From contig NZ_SOFS01000034.1 of assembly GCF_004402235.1 (NCBI RefSeq), positions 357 to 64,356 of the forward strand: a stretch of 64,000 bases of DNA. Reading direction: 5' to 3'. Under the pieces are notes generated by a model. The model was not told the origin of the DNA and made no database searches. It saw only the letters and a list, made by a program, of their open reading frames with translations. A program made the translations under genes and the position numbers. This document shows, piece after piece, positions 36,929 through 45,896 of the stretch. The DNA is from Cryobacterium glucosi (GTDB taxonomy: Bacteria > Actinomycetota > Actinomycetes > Actinomycetales > Microbacteriaceae). The stretch's first letter is position 1, and every line of letters begins with the position of its first letter.

Positions 36929-37959
36929 CCACCGCTTCTCCGAAGAAGTCGCCGAAGAAGCCCGGCTGGACCGCCGCGGACATCCCCGACCTCCAAGGCC
37001 GTACGGTCATCGTCACGGGAGCGAACTCGGGGCTCGGATTCGTGACGGCGTCCGAGCTGGCCGGGCACGGGGCATCCGTCACCCTCGCCGTGCGTGATCT
37101 CGCCAGGGGCGAAGACGCAGCGCGGCGCATCCTGGCCGGGCTGCCGGCCGACCGGGCGGCGGATGCCGCGGTGCAGGTGCGCGAGCTCGATCTGTCCAGC
37201 CTCGCCTCGGTTCGGTCCTTCGCGAGTGCCTGGCTCGCCGAGCACCCCGAAGGACTCGACGTCCTCGTCAACAACGCGGGCGTGATGAACGTGCCGGAGC
37301 GCCGGACCGTCGACGGATTCGAACTGCAGTTCGGCACCAACCACCTCGGCCATTTCGCCCTCACCGGGCTGCTGCTGCCCGGCCTCCTCGCCCGCGCCGC
37401 GGCGGCCACCGCCCCGGACGCGGTCACCGGCCCGGACACCGGCCGGAAGGCCCGGGTCGTCACACTCTCCTCCGCACTGCACCGGCGCGGCCGGATGGAC
37501 TTCGACGACCTGATGGGCGCGCAGAAGTACAGGGCCTGGGCTGCCTACGGCCAGAGCAAGCTCGCCAACCTGCTCTTCACAAGCGAACTCCAGCGCCGGG
37601 CCCACGCGGCAGGGGCACCCCTGCTCGCCCTCGCCGCCCACCCCGGGTACGCCCGTACGAACCTGCAGTCCGTCGGCGCAACCATGCGCGGCAACAACAA
37701 CGGCTTCGAACGCCGACTGACGGATCTCGCCAACCGGGTCCTCGCCCAGCCGGCCGAGATGGGGGCGCTGCCCACGCTCTACGCCGCGACCGAGCCGGGA
37801 CTCGCCGGCAACACCTTCGTCGGGCCGGACGGCTTCGGCGAGCAGCACGGCCACCCGCATCCGGTCGGGCGGTCCGAACGGGCCGGCAACCACGCGGATG
37901 CCGTGCGCCTGTGGTCGGAAAGCGAACGCCTGACCGGGGTCACCTTCGATCTCGGCTGA
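36925..37959 (+). CDS. short-chain dehydrogenase, retinol dehydrogenase-like
   Basis: A 344-residue SDR with TGANSGLG (residues 33-40), VLVNNAGVM near 115, NHLGHFALTGLLLPGL and the active-site pair Ser in TLSSALHRRG with Y-G-Q-S-K in AAYGQSKLAN. The longer C-terminus and ANLLFTSELQRR match the WWOX/retinol-dehydrogenase-like clade. A short Lys/Pro-rich N-terminus precedes the fold. NAD(P)-dependent oxidation or reduction of an unknown alcohol/ketone. It is translationally coupled (ATGA) to the PNPOx-like gene, suggesting a common pathway. Confidence 0.9.
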   Translation: MTTASPKKSPKKPGWTAADIPDLQGRTVIVTGANSGLGFVTASELAGHGASVTLAVRDLARGEDAARRILAGLPADRAADAAVQVRELDLSSLASVRSFASAWLAEHPEGLDVLVNNAGVMNVPERRTVDGFELQFGTNHLGHFALTGLLLPGLLARAAAATAPDAVTGPDTGRKARVVTLSSALHRRGRMDFDDLMGAQKYRAWAAYGQSKLANLLFTSELQRRAHAAGAPLLALAAHPGYARTNLQSVGATMRGNNNGFERRLTDLANRVLAQPAEMGALPTLYAATEPGLAGNTFVGPDGFGEQHGHPHPVGRSERAGNHADAVRLWSESERLTGVTFDLG

Positions 37960-37988
37960 CAGCGCGCCCGCGTCACGGCAGGGGGGCG

Positions 37989-38008
37989 GCGACACGCGAC
38001 GGTGTCGC
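37989..38008. terminator. possible U-less terminator between convergent genes
   Basis: A 7-bp stem GCGACAC/GTGTCGC (37989-37995 with 38002-38008) around a 6-base loop, located between the SDR stop and the stop of the giant membrane protein. No T-run follows on either strand. Confidence 0.35.
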
Positions 38009-38020
38009 TGCGCTGACCCG

Positions 38021-41000
38021 TCAGCGGAGCGACGAGATGCCGAGCGCGATCTGCTTGAGAGCGCGGATCCGCTGCTCGTAGCGGGCAGCGAGCACGATCA
38101 GCAGGGTGCCGCCGATGCCGAGCCACAGCCACCAGGCGACGGCCTCGTAGGCCAGCGCGATCCACGGCCACAGCTGGGCGAGACCGTGCACGAGTAACAC
38201 CACGGCGCCCAGCACGAACGGCGCCTGCAACCGCTGCCACAGGCCGGCCAGCAGCACGGCGACCGCGAGTACTCCGAGCCCGACGACCCGCCAGAGCGGG
38301 CTCTCGGTCACGTCGAGCAGGAGCGACGGACCGAGCAGCACGAAGAGGCCCGGTGCGAGCCACGGCCAGCTGCGCGCGGACGGCGTCGCCTCGAGGTGCA
38401 GCCAGCCGCTCGTGACGAGCGCGAGGGCGAGCGGAACGCTCACGATCTCGATCGGGTGCGGCACGCCGTGGCCATAGCCGGCGAGCACCGCGACTCCGCC
38501 GGCGGCGATGGCCAGCCACGCGACCCAGCGGCCGGCCCGGCCCGGGTCGAGCTGGAACACCGTGACGTGCACCGCGGAGAATGTCCAGGCGAGCAGCACG
38601 ACGCGGATCGTCGCGAGAGGCGCATACCCGAGCGCGGCGACTTCGGCCCCGAGCACGCCGGCCATCGCCAGGATCACGAGACCGTAGCCGAGCGCCGACG
38701 TCGCGGCATCCGTGGCCGGCACCTGTCGCGGGCCGGTCCGCACCGGGCCGGGCGTCGAACCGGTGAAGCGAATGCCGTCGCGCGCATCGCCGTCGACCGG
38801 GCCAGTCGGTGGGTGGTCGCCGACGGCCGCGGCGAGACCGGCGACGGGGCCGCGGCGGGCCGCGGCCAGGAGGGCGATCCCGGTCGCGGCCACGAGCACA
38901 GCCGCGGGCAGGAGCCAGCCCTCGAGCCGGGAATCCGGCCCGGCCGGGACGGTGTCGAGGAGCGGGCTGACTCGGTTCAGGGCGGTGAGCAGCACGGCGA
39001 CGAGTCCGGCGGAGACGGCCGGCCAGGCCAGCGGACGCCACGCCGGTGTCGCTGTGAGCGTGGCGCCGGCGATCGCGAGTGCGCCGCCGAAGGTGAGCAC
39101 GAGGATCGGGCGGAGCAGGGACCCGTCCGGTGTCGGCGGGATCGTGGCGCTCGGGAGCACGGCGAGCAGGAGGCCGGCCTGGATCCAGAACCGGGTCGAC
39201 CGGGCCGCGCCCGAGTCCGCGGCCGTGGCCGGGACGGGGCTGTGGAACTGGCCGGCGGCGAGGAGGCGCCCGCCGACGATCACGAGTCCGACCGGAACCG
39301 TCACGATCTCGAGCGGAACCGGGACACCGTGCAGGTATCCGCCGAGCAGTGCGACGCCGGCGCCGCCGAGGGCGGCCCAGGCGAGAGCGCGGCCCTCCCT
39401 GGTGCGGTCCCACCGGATCAGACCGACGTGCGCTGCCGCGCAGGCGAGGGCGAGCAGCACGACGCGCGGAGCGGCGAGCGGGGTCTCGTCGGGGGCCGCT
39501 GCGGCGAGGCTGAGGACCTCGGCGAGTGACCCGAAGGTGACGGCGACCGTGAGCAGGCCGTATCCGGTGCGCACGGCGAGCCTGGCCGTGAGGTGGGCGT
39601 CACCGGGACCCGAGGCGTCCCCGAGCATCCGTCGCCCGGAGCGTGCGCTGAGGATGCCGGCGACAACGAGAACCAGCAGTGCGGGCAGGAGCCAGGCCTC
39701 GATGAGGAGCCCTGCGTCTTCGGTGGAGCGGAGGAGCGCCACGATCCGGCCGCCGCTCGTCACGAGCAGCCCGAGGGTGCCGCTCGCCGCGGCCGCGGCG
39801 AGGTACCCGGACCGCGGCGGGGTCCAGCGCAGGGTGCAGGCAGTGAGCAGCAGCGCGGCCGAGACGCCGGTGACCGCGAGCGGGCGGGCGAGCGGGCCGG
39901 TCCCGGCGACAAGCGCGACGGGCACGAGCGCGACGAGCAGCCCGGCGAGGGTGAGCCAAGCGGCGACCGGGCTCCCGGCCGTCCTGCGGTCGACCAGTCC
40001 GAAGCGGCGGATGAGCGCGGCCAGCACGAGCAGGACCGCCGCGACGGGCAGCACGTAGGGTTCCACGGCCTCGGTGCCTGACCGGGAGAGGCCGAGCCAG
40101 AGGCCCGCGATTCCGAGGCAGAGCGCCACCCAGCCGAGGTGCCGTCGCGCGGAGTGCGAGCCGAAGAGCCCGTCGGGGGTGATCGCGGCCAGGAGCGCGG
40201 CGAGGCCGGCGAGGAGGAGCGCGACCCAGCCGAGCGGGCGGCTCGTGGCGATCGCCGTGATCGTTGCCGGGCCGAGCACGAGCAGTGCGCCGACCTCGAG
40301 GGCGAGCCGGTCGGAGTGACCGCGGGACACCGTCCCTGGCGACGTGCGTAGCGCGAGCGACCCGAGCGTGAGCCCGAGGGCGCAGCACAGGATGGCGGCG
40401 GCCGGCGCGGCCACGTCGGCGACGGTGGCGGGGGCATCCGCTGCCCGGAGCACGGCGCCGAACAGCAGGAACAGCACCGGGGCGATCGCGACGATCGCGG
40501 TGAGCCGCTCGATGGGAGCGGCGGCGCGGTTGCCGCGGAGCGTGAGCCAGAGCACGGCGGCAGTGAGCAGCAGCACAGTGTGGATGATGCCCGCTGCCGG
40601 TTCGGGCTGCAGCAGGACGGCGCGACCGGTCGGGTCGAGGGCGGCGGCGAGGTCCCCGACGGGCAGGGCGAAGGCCAGGATCGTGGGGGCGAGCAGGGTC
40701 CGGAAGGCCCAGCGGCGCTCGGTGGGCTGCACCCAGCGGGGCAGCGGCACCGCGAAGAAAAGCTGGAGGAGCGCGGTCGCGAGGGTGAGGCCGCGCAGCT
40801 GGTCCACGAGCAGCACGGTCGCCGGCGGTCGGGCGCCGAGGGTGAGCGCCCACGGCGCGACGACGGCGGCGAGCAGGGTGAGCAGGAGCGCGCCCGCCAG
40901 GAGCGCGCCGCGTCCCTGTTCCCGCCCGCTGTGCGCGGGGCGGTCGGGGGTTCCCGCGATGTGGGTTTCCTGGACGTTGCCGAGCAGGCCGCGGGCGACG

Positions 41001-43117
41001 ACGAGCGCGAGGATGCCGGTGGCTGTGCCGATCCACCAGGTGTCCGACCGCGCCCAGCCGACCAGGAAGCCGAGGGAGACGCTCACGATGACGAGGGTGA
41101 GCACGATGGGACGGAGGGAACCGAGCGGCAGCCGGTCGCGCTGGTGCGCGAGCAGGGCGAACAGCGCGCCGCCGCCGAGCAGCCCGAAGAGCAGGGTGAC
41201 CAGCCATACCGAGCCGGGGAGCTGCCCCGCGAACGGGACCGCGAGCACGAGAGTAGCCGCGAAAACCGCCGCGACCAGGCGCGTGCGAGCGTGCAGCAGC
41301 CCCCCGGCGTGCCAGATGACGGCGGCCAGGGCGCCGGCTGCGACGAGGGCGCTGAGGGCCCAGAGACTGTTCGGGCCGACCGGGTTGTCCAGCTCGTCGA
41401 ACCAGGAGAGGAGCGGGTTGAACGGCCTGCCCGGGTCGCTCGCGAACACAGTCAGGCCACGCACGAGCGCGACGCCGAGCGGCCACGCGGCGCTGGAGAC
41501 CGTCGCGAGGGCGAAATAGCCCGCGGCGAGGGCCGCCGTCAGGGCCGCGACGCGCTCGGCGGTGCGCCGCGGACCGGCGGCGCGGTTGGACACGAGCTCC
41601 AGGCCGAGCGCGAGGGTGAGCGCGACCAGCAGGGGCGCCGTGACAAGGAGCGGGATGCTGGTGGTGCGGATCGCGACGATCAGGGCGATCAGGGCGAGCG
41701 CGAGGGCCGCGACGGCCGAACAGAAGCAGGCGAAGGCGAGCGAGCCTGCGCCCGGGCCGGCCGGGGCAGAGGCTGAGGCGACGGATTGGGCAGGGTCGGC
41801 CGGGGCCTGGGCCGGAGGTACCGCGCGCACCCCGAGGATCGTGACGGAGTGCACGGCGGCGACGAGCGCGACCGCGCCGAGCAGCCAGAGCGGGGAGAGT
41901 TCGCTGCCCGTCTCCACGAACGGGGCCGTTGCGAGGGCACCGAGCAGCGACACGACGGCGAAACCGAACACGATCGCCCGCTCGGGCGCCCGGTCGGCGC
42001 CTGGCCAACGACCGACCGGCGCGGCGGCGCCCTTCGGCGTCGACGCCCGGGTGAACCGGTGGATGAGCGCGCCGACGGATGCCCCGAGGCACGCGAGGTA
42101 GACCCGGGTCAGGTCGTCCTGGCCGACCGCCGCGGCGGAGACGAGCAGGCCGAGCCCGGGCGCGGCGGCCGCGAAGCCGGCGACACTCGCAACCCGCAGC
42201 CCGGATACGGCGTGCCAGCCGAGGAACAGCCCGGTGCACACGAGGAGCGTCACCCCCCAGTAGCCGTCGGACTCCGCCGCGCCGAGCCCGAAGAGGTCGT
42301 TCTGCCGGAGGGACCAGGCGTCGAGCAGCACGAGCACGACCGCGAGGGCGCCGATGCCCTCCGCCGTGACCCCGAGTCCGCGGCGCTTGAGCACCGCGGC
42401 CGTGACCAGCGCCCCGGCCGTGAATGCCCCGACGATGAGGGAACGCACGAGGAGCCCGGCGAAGATCCAGGCGACCGTGAGGAAGAAGATCGCGGCGACC
42501 GACACGAGAGTGACCCCGACCACGAGCAGCAGGATCTGCACGCTCGACCGTTTCGGCGGGAGCGAGGGGTCCCGCGGCGCAGGTGCGGCCTTCGGGAGTG
42601 CCTGCCGCGGCGGGGACTGGTGGGCCGGCGTGGACAGCGCCGGCGTGGACAGCGCGGGCGCTGATCGGGAGGGCGTCGGCGTCGCGTGCTCTGACGGAAC
42701 CGGCACCGATGGCGCGGTCGAAGCCCAAGCCGCGATCGGGACCACCAGGGGAGCAGTCGCCGGCGGTTGGGGGAGCCAGGACAGGGGAGGCGCCGGAGCC
42801 GGCGCGGTCGGCGTGTGCTGCACCTGTTGGGCGGCGGCCCGGGCCCGGGCGGCGTCGAAACGCAGGCGCCCGATCAGCGCCACGCGCCGGTCGAGCAGTT
42901 TCGCGGCATCCGTTGACACGGCCAGCAGCTCGGCGGCGACCGGATGCCGCAGGTCGAGCCCGCAGGACGGGCACCCGTATGGCGCGAGCGGGGTCTGGCA
43001 GGCCGGGCACAGGGTCGTGTCGGTCAGGTCGCGGAGCGAGCCGGGCCAGAGCACCGTGCCCGCGTGCTGCGCGAATGGATCGGGTGCGGCTGAATCGCCG
43101 CCGGCCGGGTCTGACAT
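38021..43117 (-). CDS. giant polytopic membrane protein with N-terminal zinc ribbon
   Basis: A 1698-residue protein. Residues 36-56 hold a four-cysteine zinc ribbon (LCPACQTPL ... GCPSCGLDL). A Pro/Ala/Ser-rich cytosolic linker follows to about residue 170. The remaining 1500 residues are a near-continuous array of hydrophobic helices, perhaps 40 or more. No transporter, kinase or transferase motif is visible. Two long stretches near residues 1235-1290 and 1525-1580 repeat each other: a VVLLA..(A/S)A.HV segment, a GG.A.L.GY.HGVP.P.EIV.VP motif and a following helix pair. This indicates internal duplication. Similar very large zinc-ribbon membrane proteins occur in other actinobacteria without known function. 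The ATG at 43117 follows GAGGGG at 5 bases. It is monocistronic, and convergent with the SDR gene at its 3' end. Confidence 0.88.
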   Translation of the reverse strand: MSDPAGGDSAAPDPFAQHAGTVLWPGSLRDLTDTTLCPACQTPLAPYGCPSCGLDLRHPVAAELLAVSTDAAKLLDRRVALIGRLRFDAARARAAAQQVQHTPTAPAPAPPLSWLPQPPATAPLVVPIAAWASTAPSVPVPSEHATPTPSRSAPALSTPALSTPAHQSPPRQALPKAAPAPRDPSLPPKRSSVQILLLVVGVTLVSVAAIFFLTVAWIFAGLLVRSLIVGAFTAGALVTAAVLKRRGLGVTAEGIGALAVVLVLLDAWSLRQNDLFGLGAAESDGYWGVTLLVCTGLFLGWHAVSGLRVASVAGFAAAAPGLGLLVSAAAVGQDDLTRVYLACLGASVGALIHRFTRASTPKGAAAPVGRWPGADRAPERAIVFGFAVVSLLGALATAPFVETGSELSPLWLLGAVALVAAVHSVTILGVRAVPPAQAPADPAQSVASASAPAGPGAGSLAFACFCSAVAALALALIALIVAIRTTSIPLLVTAPLLVALTLALGLELVSNRAAGPRRTAERVAALTAALAAGYFALATVSSAAWPLGVALVRGLTVFASDPGRPFNPLLSWFDELDNPVGPNSLWALSALVAAGALAAVIWHAGGLLHARTRLVAAVFAATLVLAVPFAGQLPGSVWLVTLLFGLLGGGALFALLAHQRDRLPLGSLRPIVLTLVIVSVSLGFLVGWARSDTWWIGTATGILALVVARGLLGNVQETHIAGTPDRPAHSGREQGRGALLAGALLLTLLAAVVAPWALTLGARPPATVLLVDQLRGLTLATALLQLFFAVPLPRWVQPTERRWAFRTLLAPTILAFALPVGDLAAALDPTGRAVLLQPEPAAGIIHTVLLLTAAVLWLTLRGNRAAAPIERLTAIVAIAPVLFLLFGAVLRAADAPATVADVAAPAAAILCCALGLTLGSLALRTSPGTVSRGHSDRLALEVGALLVLGPATITAIATSRPLGWVALLLAGLAALLAAITPDGLFGSHSARRHLGWVALCLGIAGLWLGLSRSGTEAVEPYVLPVAAVLLVLAALIRRFGLVDRRTAGSPVAAWLTLAGLLVALVPVALVAGTGPLARPLAVTGVSAALLLTACTLRWTPPRSGYLAAAAASGTLGLLVTSGGRIVALLRSTEDAGLLIEAWLLPALLVLVVAGILSARSGRRMLGDASGPGDAHLTARLAVRTGYGLLTVAVTFGSLAEVLSLAAAAPDETPLAAPRVVLLALACAAAHVGLIRWDRTREGRALAWAALGGAGVALLGGYLHGVPVPLEIVTVPVGLVIVGGRLLAAGQFHSPVPATAADSGAARSTRFWIQAGLLLAVLPSATIPPTPDGSLLRPILVLTFGGALAIAGATLTATPAWRPLAWPAVSAGLVAVLLTALNRVSPLLDTVPAGPDSRLEGWLLPAAVLVAATGIALLAAARRGPVAGLAAAVGDHPPTGPVDGDARDGIRFTGSTPGPVRTGPRQVPATDAATSALGYGLVILAMAGVLGAEVAALGYAPLATIRVVLLAWTFSAVHVTVFQLDPGRAGRWVAWLAIAAGGVAVLAGYGHGVPHPIEIVSVPLALALVTSGWLHLEATPSARSWPWLAPGLFVLLGPSLLLDVTESPLWRVVGLGVLAVAVLLAGLWQRLQAPFVLGAVVLLVHGLAQLWPWIALAYEAVAWWLWLGIGGTLLIVLAARYEQRIRALKQIALGISSLR

Positions 43118-43236
43118 CGTTGCCCCTCGCTTGATGTGGACTGCCCCCACAGGTTAGCGTGTCGCCGCCCGCTGGCGGGATGCCCCGTTCGGCCTGTGGA
43201 CAACCGCTCCCGTCTCCGCCCGCGCCCCCTGTCGTT

Positions 43237-43299
43237 CCGCGAGAGCGGAGTTGTGGCCCCTAAACCAGCGTTTTAAGGGCCATAACTCCGCTCTCGCGG
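43237..43299. repeat. intergenic palindrome, type C
   Basis: Imperfect arms of about 29 bp (43237-43265 and 43271-43299) start CCGCGAGAGCGGAGTT. The outer CCGCGAGAGCGG matches the ends of families A and B, but the inner sequence is its own. It lies between the giant membrane protein start and the hydrolase stop on the minus strand. Confidence 0.8.
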
Positions 43300-43320
43300 G
43301 AGTGCGAGCGGATGCTCCGG

Positions 43321-43340
43321 GCGGGGCGGGGCGGGGCGGG
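43321..43340. repeat. GCGGG pentamer repeat with G-quadruplex potential
   Basis: Four tandem GCGGG units give four runs of G4 separated by single C on the plus strand, ending ten bases before the hydrolase stop codon. Such a run can fold as a G-quadruplex on the non-template strand. Confidence 0.75.
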
Positions 43341-43350
43341 GCGACGGGGG

Positions 43351-44166
43351 CTAGAGGCCGTTCGAGGTGAGCCAGTCGAGGAGTACCCGCTCGAACTCGT
43401 CAGGGAGTTCGACGCTCGGCAGGTGCGCGGCGTCGCGGAAGGTGCAGCCGCTCGCGAAGGGCAGCGTCGACAGCAGGTACTCGTACTGGGCGAGCGCGGG
43501 CGTCACGTCGAACTCGCCGACCGTCACGAGCGCGGGAACCTCGATATCGATCACCCGGTTGCTCGCGGGCGGTTCGAGCGGGATCGGGATCGGGTTCTCC
43601 TCGGCGTGCACGACATTGACCCGGTTGAGCGCGTAGGCCGTCGACACGAACTCGGGATCGAGGGCCTTCTCGTCCCTGGTCGTGCCGATCGCCCACAGCG
43701 CGACCTCCAGCCGGGCGAGCCGGTGCCAGTCACGGGCGTCGAAGGCCTCGTCGAGTTCGTCGAACCGGGCGTCCTCGAGCTCGGTGAGCTCGACTTCGGG
43801 GAAACCGCTCGGGCCGGACCCGATCGTGACGAGCCCGGCGACCCTGTCCGGGCTCTCGAGGGCGATGTCGATCGCGATCGACCCTCCGCGCGAGCAGCCG
43901 ACGAGGGTCGCGGACGCGATGCCGAGATGATCGAGCAGCGCGACGGCATCCGCCCGGTTGGAGAACGCGACGTTCTCGGTCGTGGTCTGCCCGAAGCCGC
44001 GCGCATCGAACCGCACCACGAAATGCCTGGCGGCGAGGGCTGCGACCTGGGGGTCCCACATGCGCAGGTTCGCGATGCCGGCGTGCAGCAGCAGGATCGC
44101 CGGCGACGACAGCGCACCTTCGGTCTCGTAGTACATCGACGCACCCGGAACGCTGAGATGAGGCAT
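43351..44166 (-). CDS. alpha/beta hydrolase
   Basis: A 271-residue hydrolase. The oxyanion region is LLLHAGIANLRMWD (residues 25-38). The nucleophile elbow G-C-S-R-G (LVGCSRGGS) is near residue 93, the acid is the Asp in TVGEFDVTP and the base His is in DAAHLPSVELP. The cap region is short. The family includes esterases, lactonases and haloalkane or epoxide hydrolases; the HAG in place of HG and the FDARGFGQT segment are generic. The ATG at 44166 was chosen at the conserved start; frames continuing to 44643 cross the divergent transporter gene and are spurious. Substrate not predictable. Confidence 0.88.
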   Translation of the reverse strand: MPHLSVPGASMYYETEGALSSPAILLLHAGIANLRMWDPQVAALAARHFVVRFDARGFGQTTTENVAFSNRADAVALLDHLGIASATLVGCSRGGSIAIDIALESPDRVAGLVTIGSGPSGFPEVELTELEDARFDELDEAFDARDWHRLARLEVALWAIGTTRDEKALDPEFVSTAYALNRVNVVHAEENPIPIPLEPPASNRVIDIEVPALVTVGEFDVTPALAQYEYLLSTLPFASGCTFRDAAHLPSVELPDEFERVLLDWLTSNGL

Positions 44167-44247
44167 GCTTCGAGCGTACGGCTGTGGCGTGACCGCTGGC
44201 AAGACTCGCGCTCTCCTGCAGCAGAACTGTCCCCTAATCTGGGAGTA

Positions 44248-45207
44248 ATGAGCGGCGTCCTGGTCGGGTTCTCCATCATCGGATTCGTGATCCTGGTGGG
44301 CTACCTCATCGAGCGTGCGGGGTTCGCTGGCCCGACGGCCGGGTTCGTGCTCAATCGGGTCGCCTTCTTCGTGGCGATGCCCGCGCTGATGTTCACCGTC
44401 CTGAGCCACACGGATGTCCGGGTGCTGTTCTCCTGGTTCCTCCTGACCACCCTGTGCACCGTCCTGGTCATCGTCGTGGTCTACCTCGTGGCCAGCCGGT
44501 TCCTCGTGCGCCGCAGGGCGATCGGTGGGAGCCGGCGCCGGGACCGCGTGGCGGAAACCGCGCTCGGCGTCGCGGGAGCCGGCTACGTCAACGCGAACAA
44601 CATCGGCCTGCCCGTCGCGATCTACGTGCTCGGCAGTGCGCACTACGTCGCCCCGGTGCTCCTCCTGCAGCTGCTCGTCTTCGCGCCGATCCTGCTCGGC
44701 ATCCTCGACGTCGCGACGAGCGGCCGGGTCTCGGTCGGGTCGATCCTGACGCAGCCGTTCCGGAACCCGCTGATCCTCGCCTCCCTGTCCGGTCTGATCG
44801 TGGCCGTGTTCCGGATCCCGATCCCGGACGCCGTGTTCGCACCCCTCGACATCCTCGGAGGGGCCGGTGTCCCGATGGTCCTTCTCTCGTTCGGCATGTC
44901 ACTGCACGGCGACCGGATCCTGCGACCCGGCTCAGGGAGGAAGCAGGTCGCGCTCGCGGCGACGCTCAAGGTGGCCGTGATGCCGGTCGTTGCCTGGGCC
45001 TTCGGCCGATTCGTCTTCGGGCTCGGCCCCGCAGAGCTGTTCGCGGTCGTGACAGTCGCAGCCCTGCCGACCGCGCAGAACGTCTTCAACTATGCGGCCC
45101 GGTACGACCGCGGCATGGTCGTCGCCCGCGACACCGTGCTCGTGACGACGATCGCCGCCATCCCGGCGTTGCTCGTGATCGCGGCCCTGCTCGCGCCGGC
45201 CGCCTAG
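44248..45207 (+). CDS. AEC family transporter (auxin efflux carrier fold)
   Basis: A 319-residue membrane protein of ten helices in two inverted halves, with the AEC motifs VLNRVAFFVAMPALMFTVLS in helix 2 and AGAGYVNANNIGLPVAIYVLG in the crossover region (residues 111-132). PMVLLSFGMSLHG and ALPTAQNVFNYAARY complete the second half. Bacterial AEC carriers export or import organic acids such as malate or malonate. The ATG at 44248 has a GGGAG just two bases upstream, so leaderless or weak initiation is possible. It is divergent from the hydrolase. Confidence 0.9.
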   Translation: MSGVLVGFSIIGFVILVGYLIERAGFAGPTAGFVLNRVAFFVAMPALMFTVLSHTDVRVLFSWFLLTTLCTVLVIVVVYLVASRFLVRRRAIGGSRRRDRVAETALGVAGAGYVNANNIGLPVAIYVLGSAHYVAPVLLLQLLVFAPILLGILDVATSGRVSVGSILTQPFRNPLILASLSGLIVAVFRIPIPDAVFAPLDILGGAGVPMVLLSFGMSLHGDRILRPGSGRKQVALAATLKVAVMPVVAWAFGRFVFGLGPAELFAVVTVAALPTAQNVFNYAARYDRGMVVARDTVLVTTIAAIPALLVIAALLAPAA

Positions 45208-45220
45208 AGCTGCGGGTGGT

Positions 45221-45853
45221 CTAGACCTGTGGGCGGCGGTAGGCGGATGCCGGCGGCCGGGTCAGCCACGGGCGGAGCCACCGCGTGATCCACGGCATCA
45301 CGAGCAGGGTCATCGTGGGCGCCATCACGAGGGTCGTCATCAGGATGCGGGGCACGATCGGGTAGCCGCCCCACTCGGGGATCGCGAGTGTGACGAGGAA
45401 GGTGAAGACCACGTTGGTCGGGAAGAAGCCGAGGCCGATCGCGACGGTCTGCTTCCACTGCGAGGGCTGGTAGATGCCCGAGTCCGCGCCCTCCTGCGGG
45501 GTGTCGAACCAACCTTCGATGCCGGTGCGTTTCTGCACGCGCGAGTCGAGGATGTAGTCGACGCCCTGGGCGAGCCACTCGGCGCGCTCATCGGAGCCTT
45601 CCCAGGCATCCAGTGAATCGGAGTTGTCGAAACGGTAGAGCATGTGCCAGCTGAGCGAGTCCGCGCTCGTGCGCACCCAGCCGGAGCCGAGGAAGCCGGG
45701 GAACGCGCTCGCGAGGTCCATGCCCTGCTGGGCCCAGTGGGTCGCCTCGGCTATCCGGGTGGGTTGCACCCGGCGCGTGATGGAGACGGTGACGGAATCG
45801 GACGGCCCGGCCGCCGCCGGATTGCCGTCGTTCCCCGGCGATACGGAAGACAT
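45221..45853 (-). CDS. ABM-domain protein with two C-terminal membrane helices
   Basis: A 210-residue protein. Residues 20-110 fit the antibiotic biosynthesis monooxygenase (ABM) ferredoxin-like fold (VSITRRVQPTRIAEATHW, FPGFLGSGWVRT, WHMLYRFDNSDSLDAWEGS). Residues about 135-190 hold two hydrophobic helices (FFPTNVVFTFLVTLAI, ILMTTLVMAPTMTLLVMPWI). This membrane-tethered ABM architecture is widespread and uncharacterised; catalysis is not assured. Convergent with the AEC gene, 13 bp apart. Confidence 0.8.
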   Translation of the reverse strand: MSSVSPGNDGNPAAAGPSDSVTVSITRRVQPTRIAEATHWAQQGMDLASAFPGFLGSGWVRTSADSLSWHMLYRFDNSDSLDAWEGSDERAEWLAQGVDYILDSRVQKRTGIEGWFDTPQEGADSGIYQPSQWKQTVAIGLGFFPTNVVFTFLVTLAIPEWGGYPIVPRILMTTLVMAPTMTLLVMPWITRWLRPWLTRPPASAYRRPQV

Positions 45854-45896
45854 GCTTCCAGTATCCCCGACGGTCGCGGCATCTCGCCCGAAAGGG

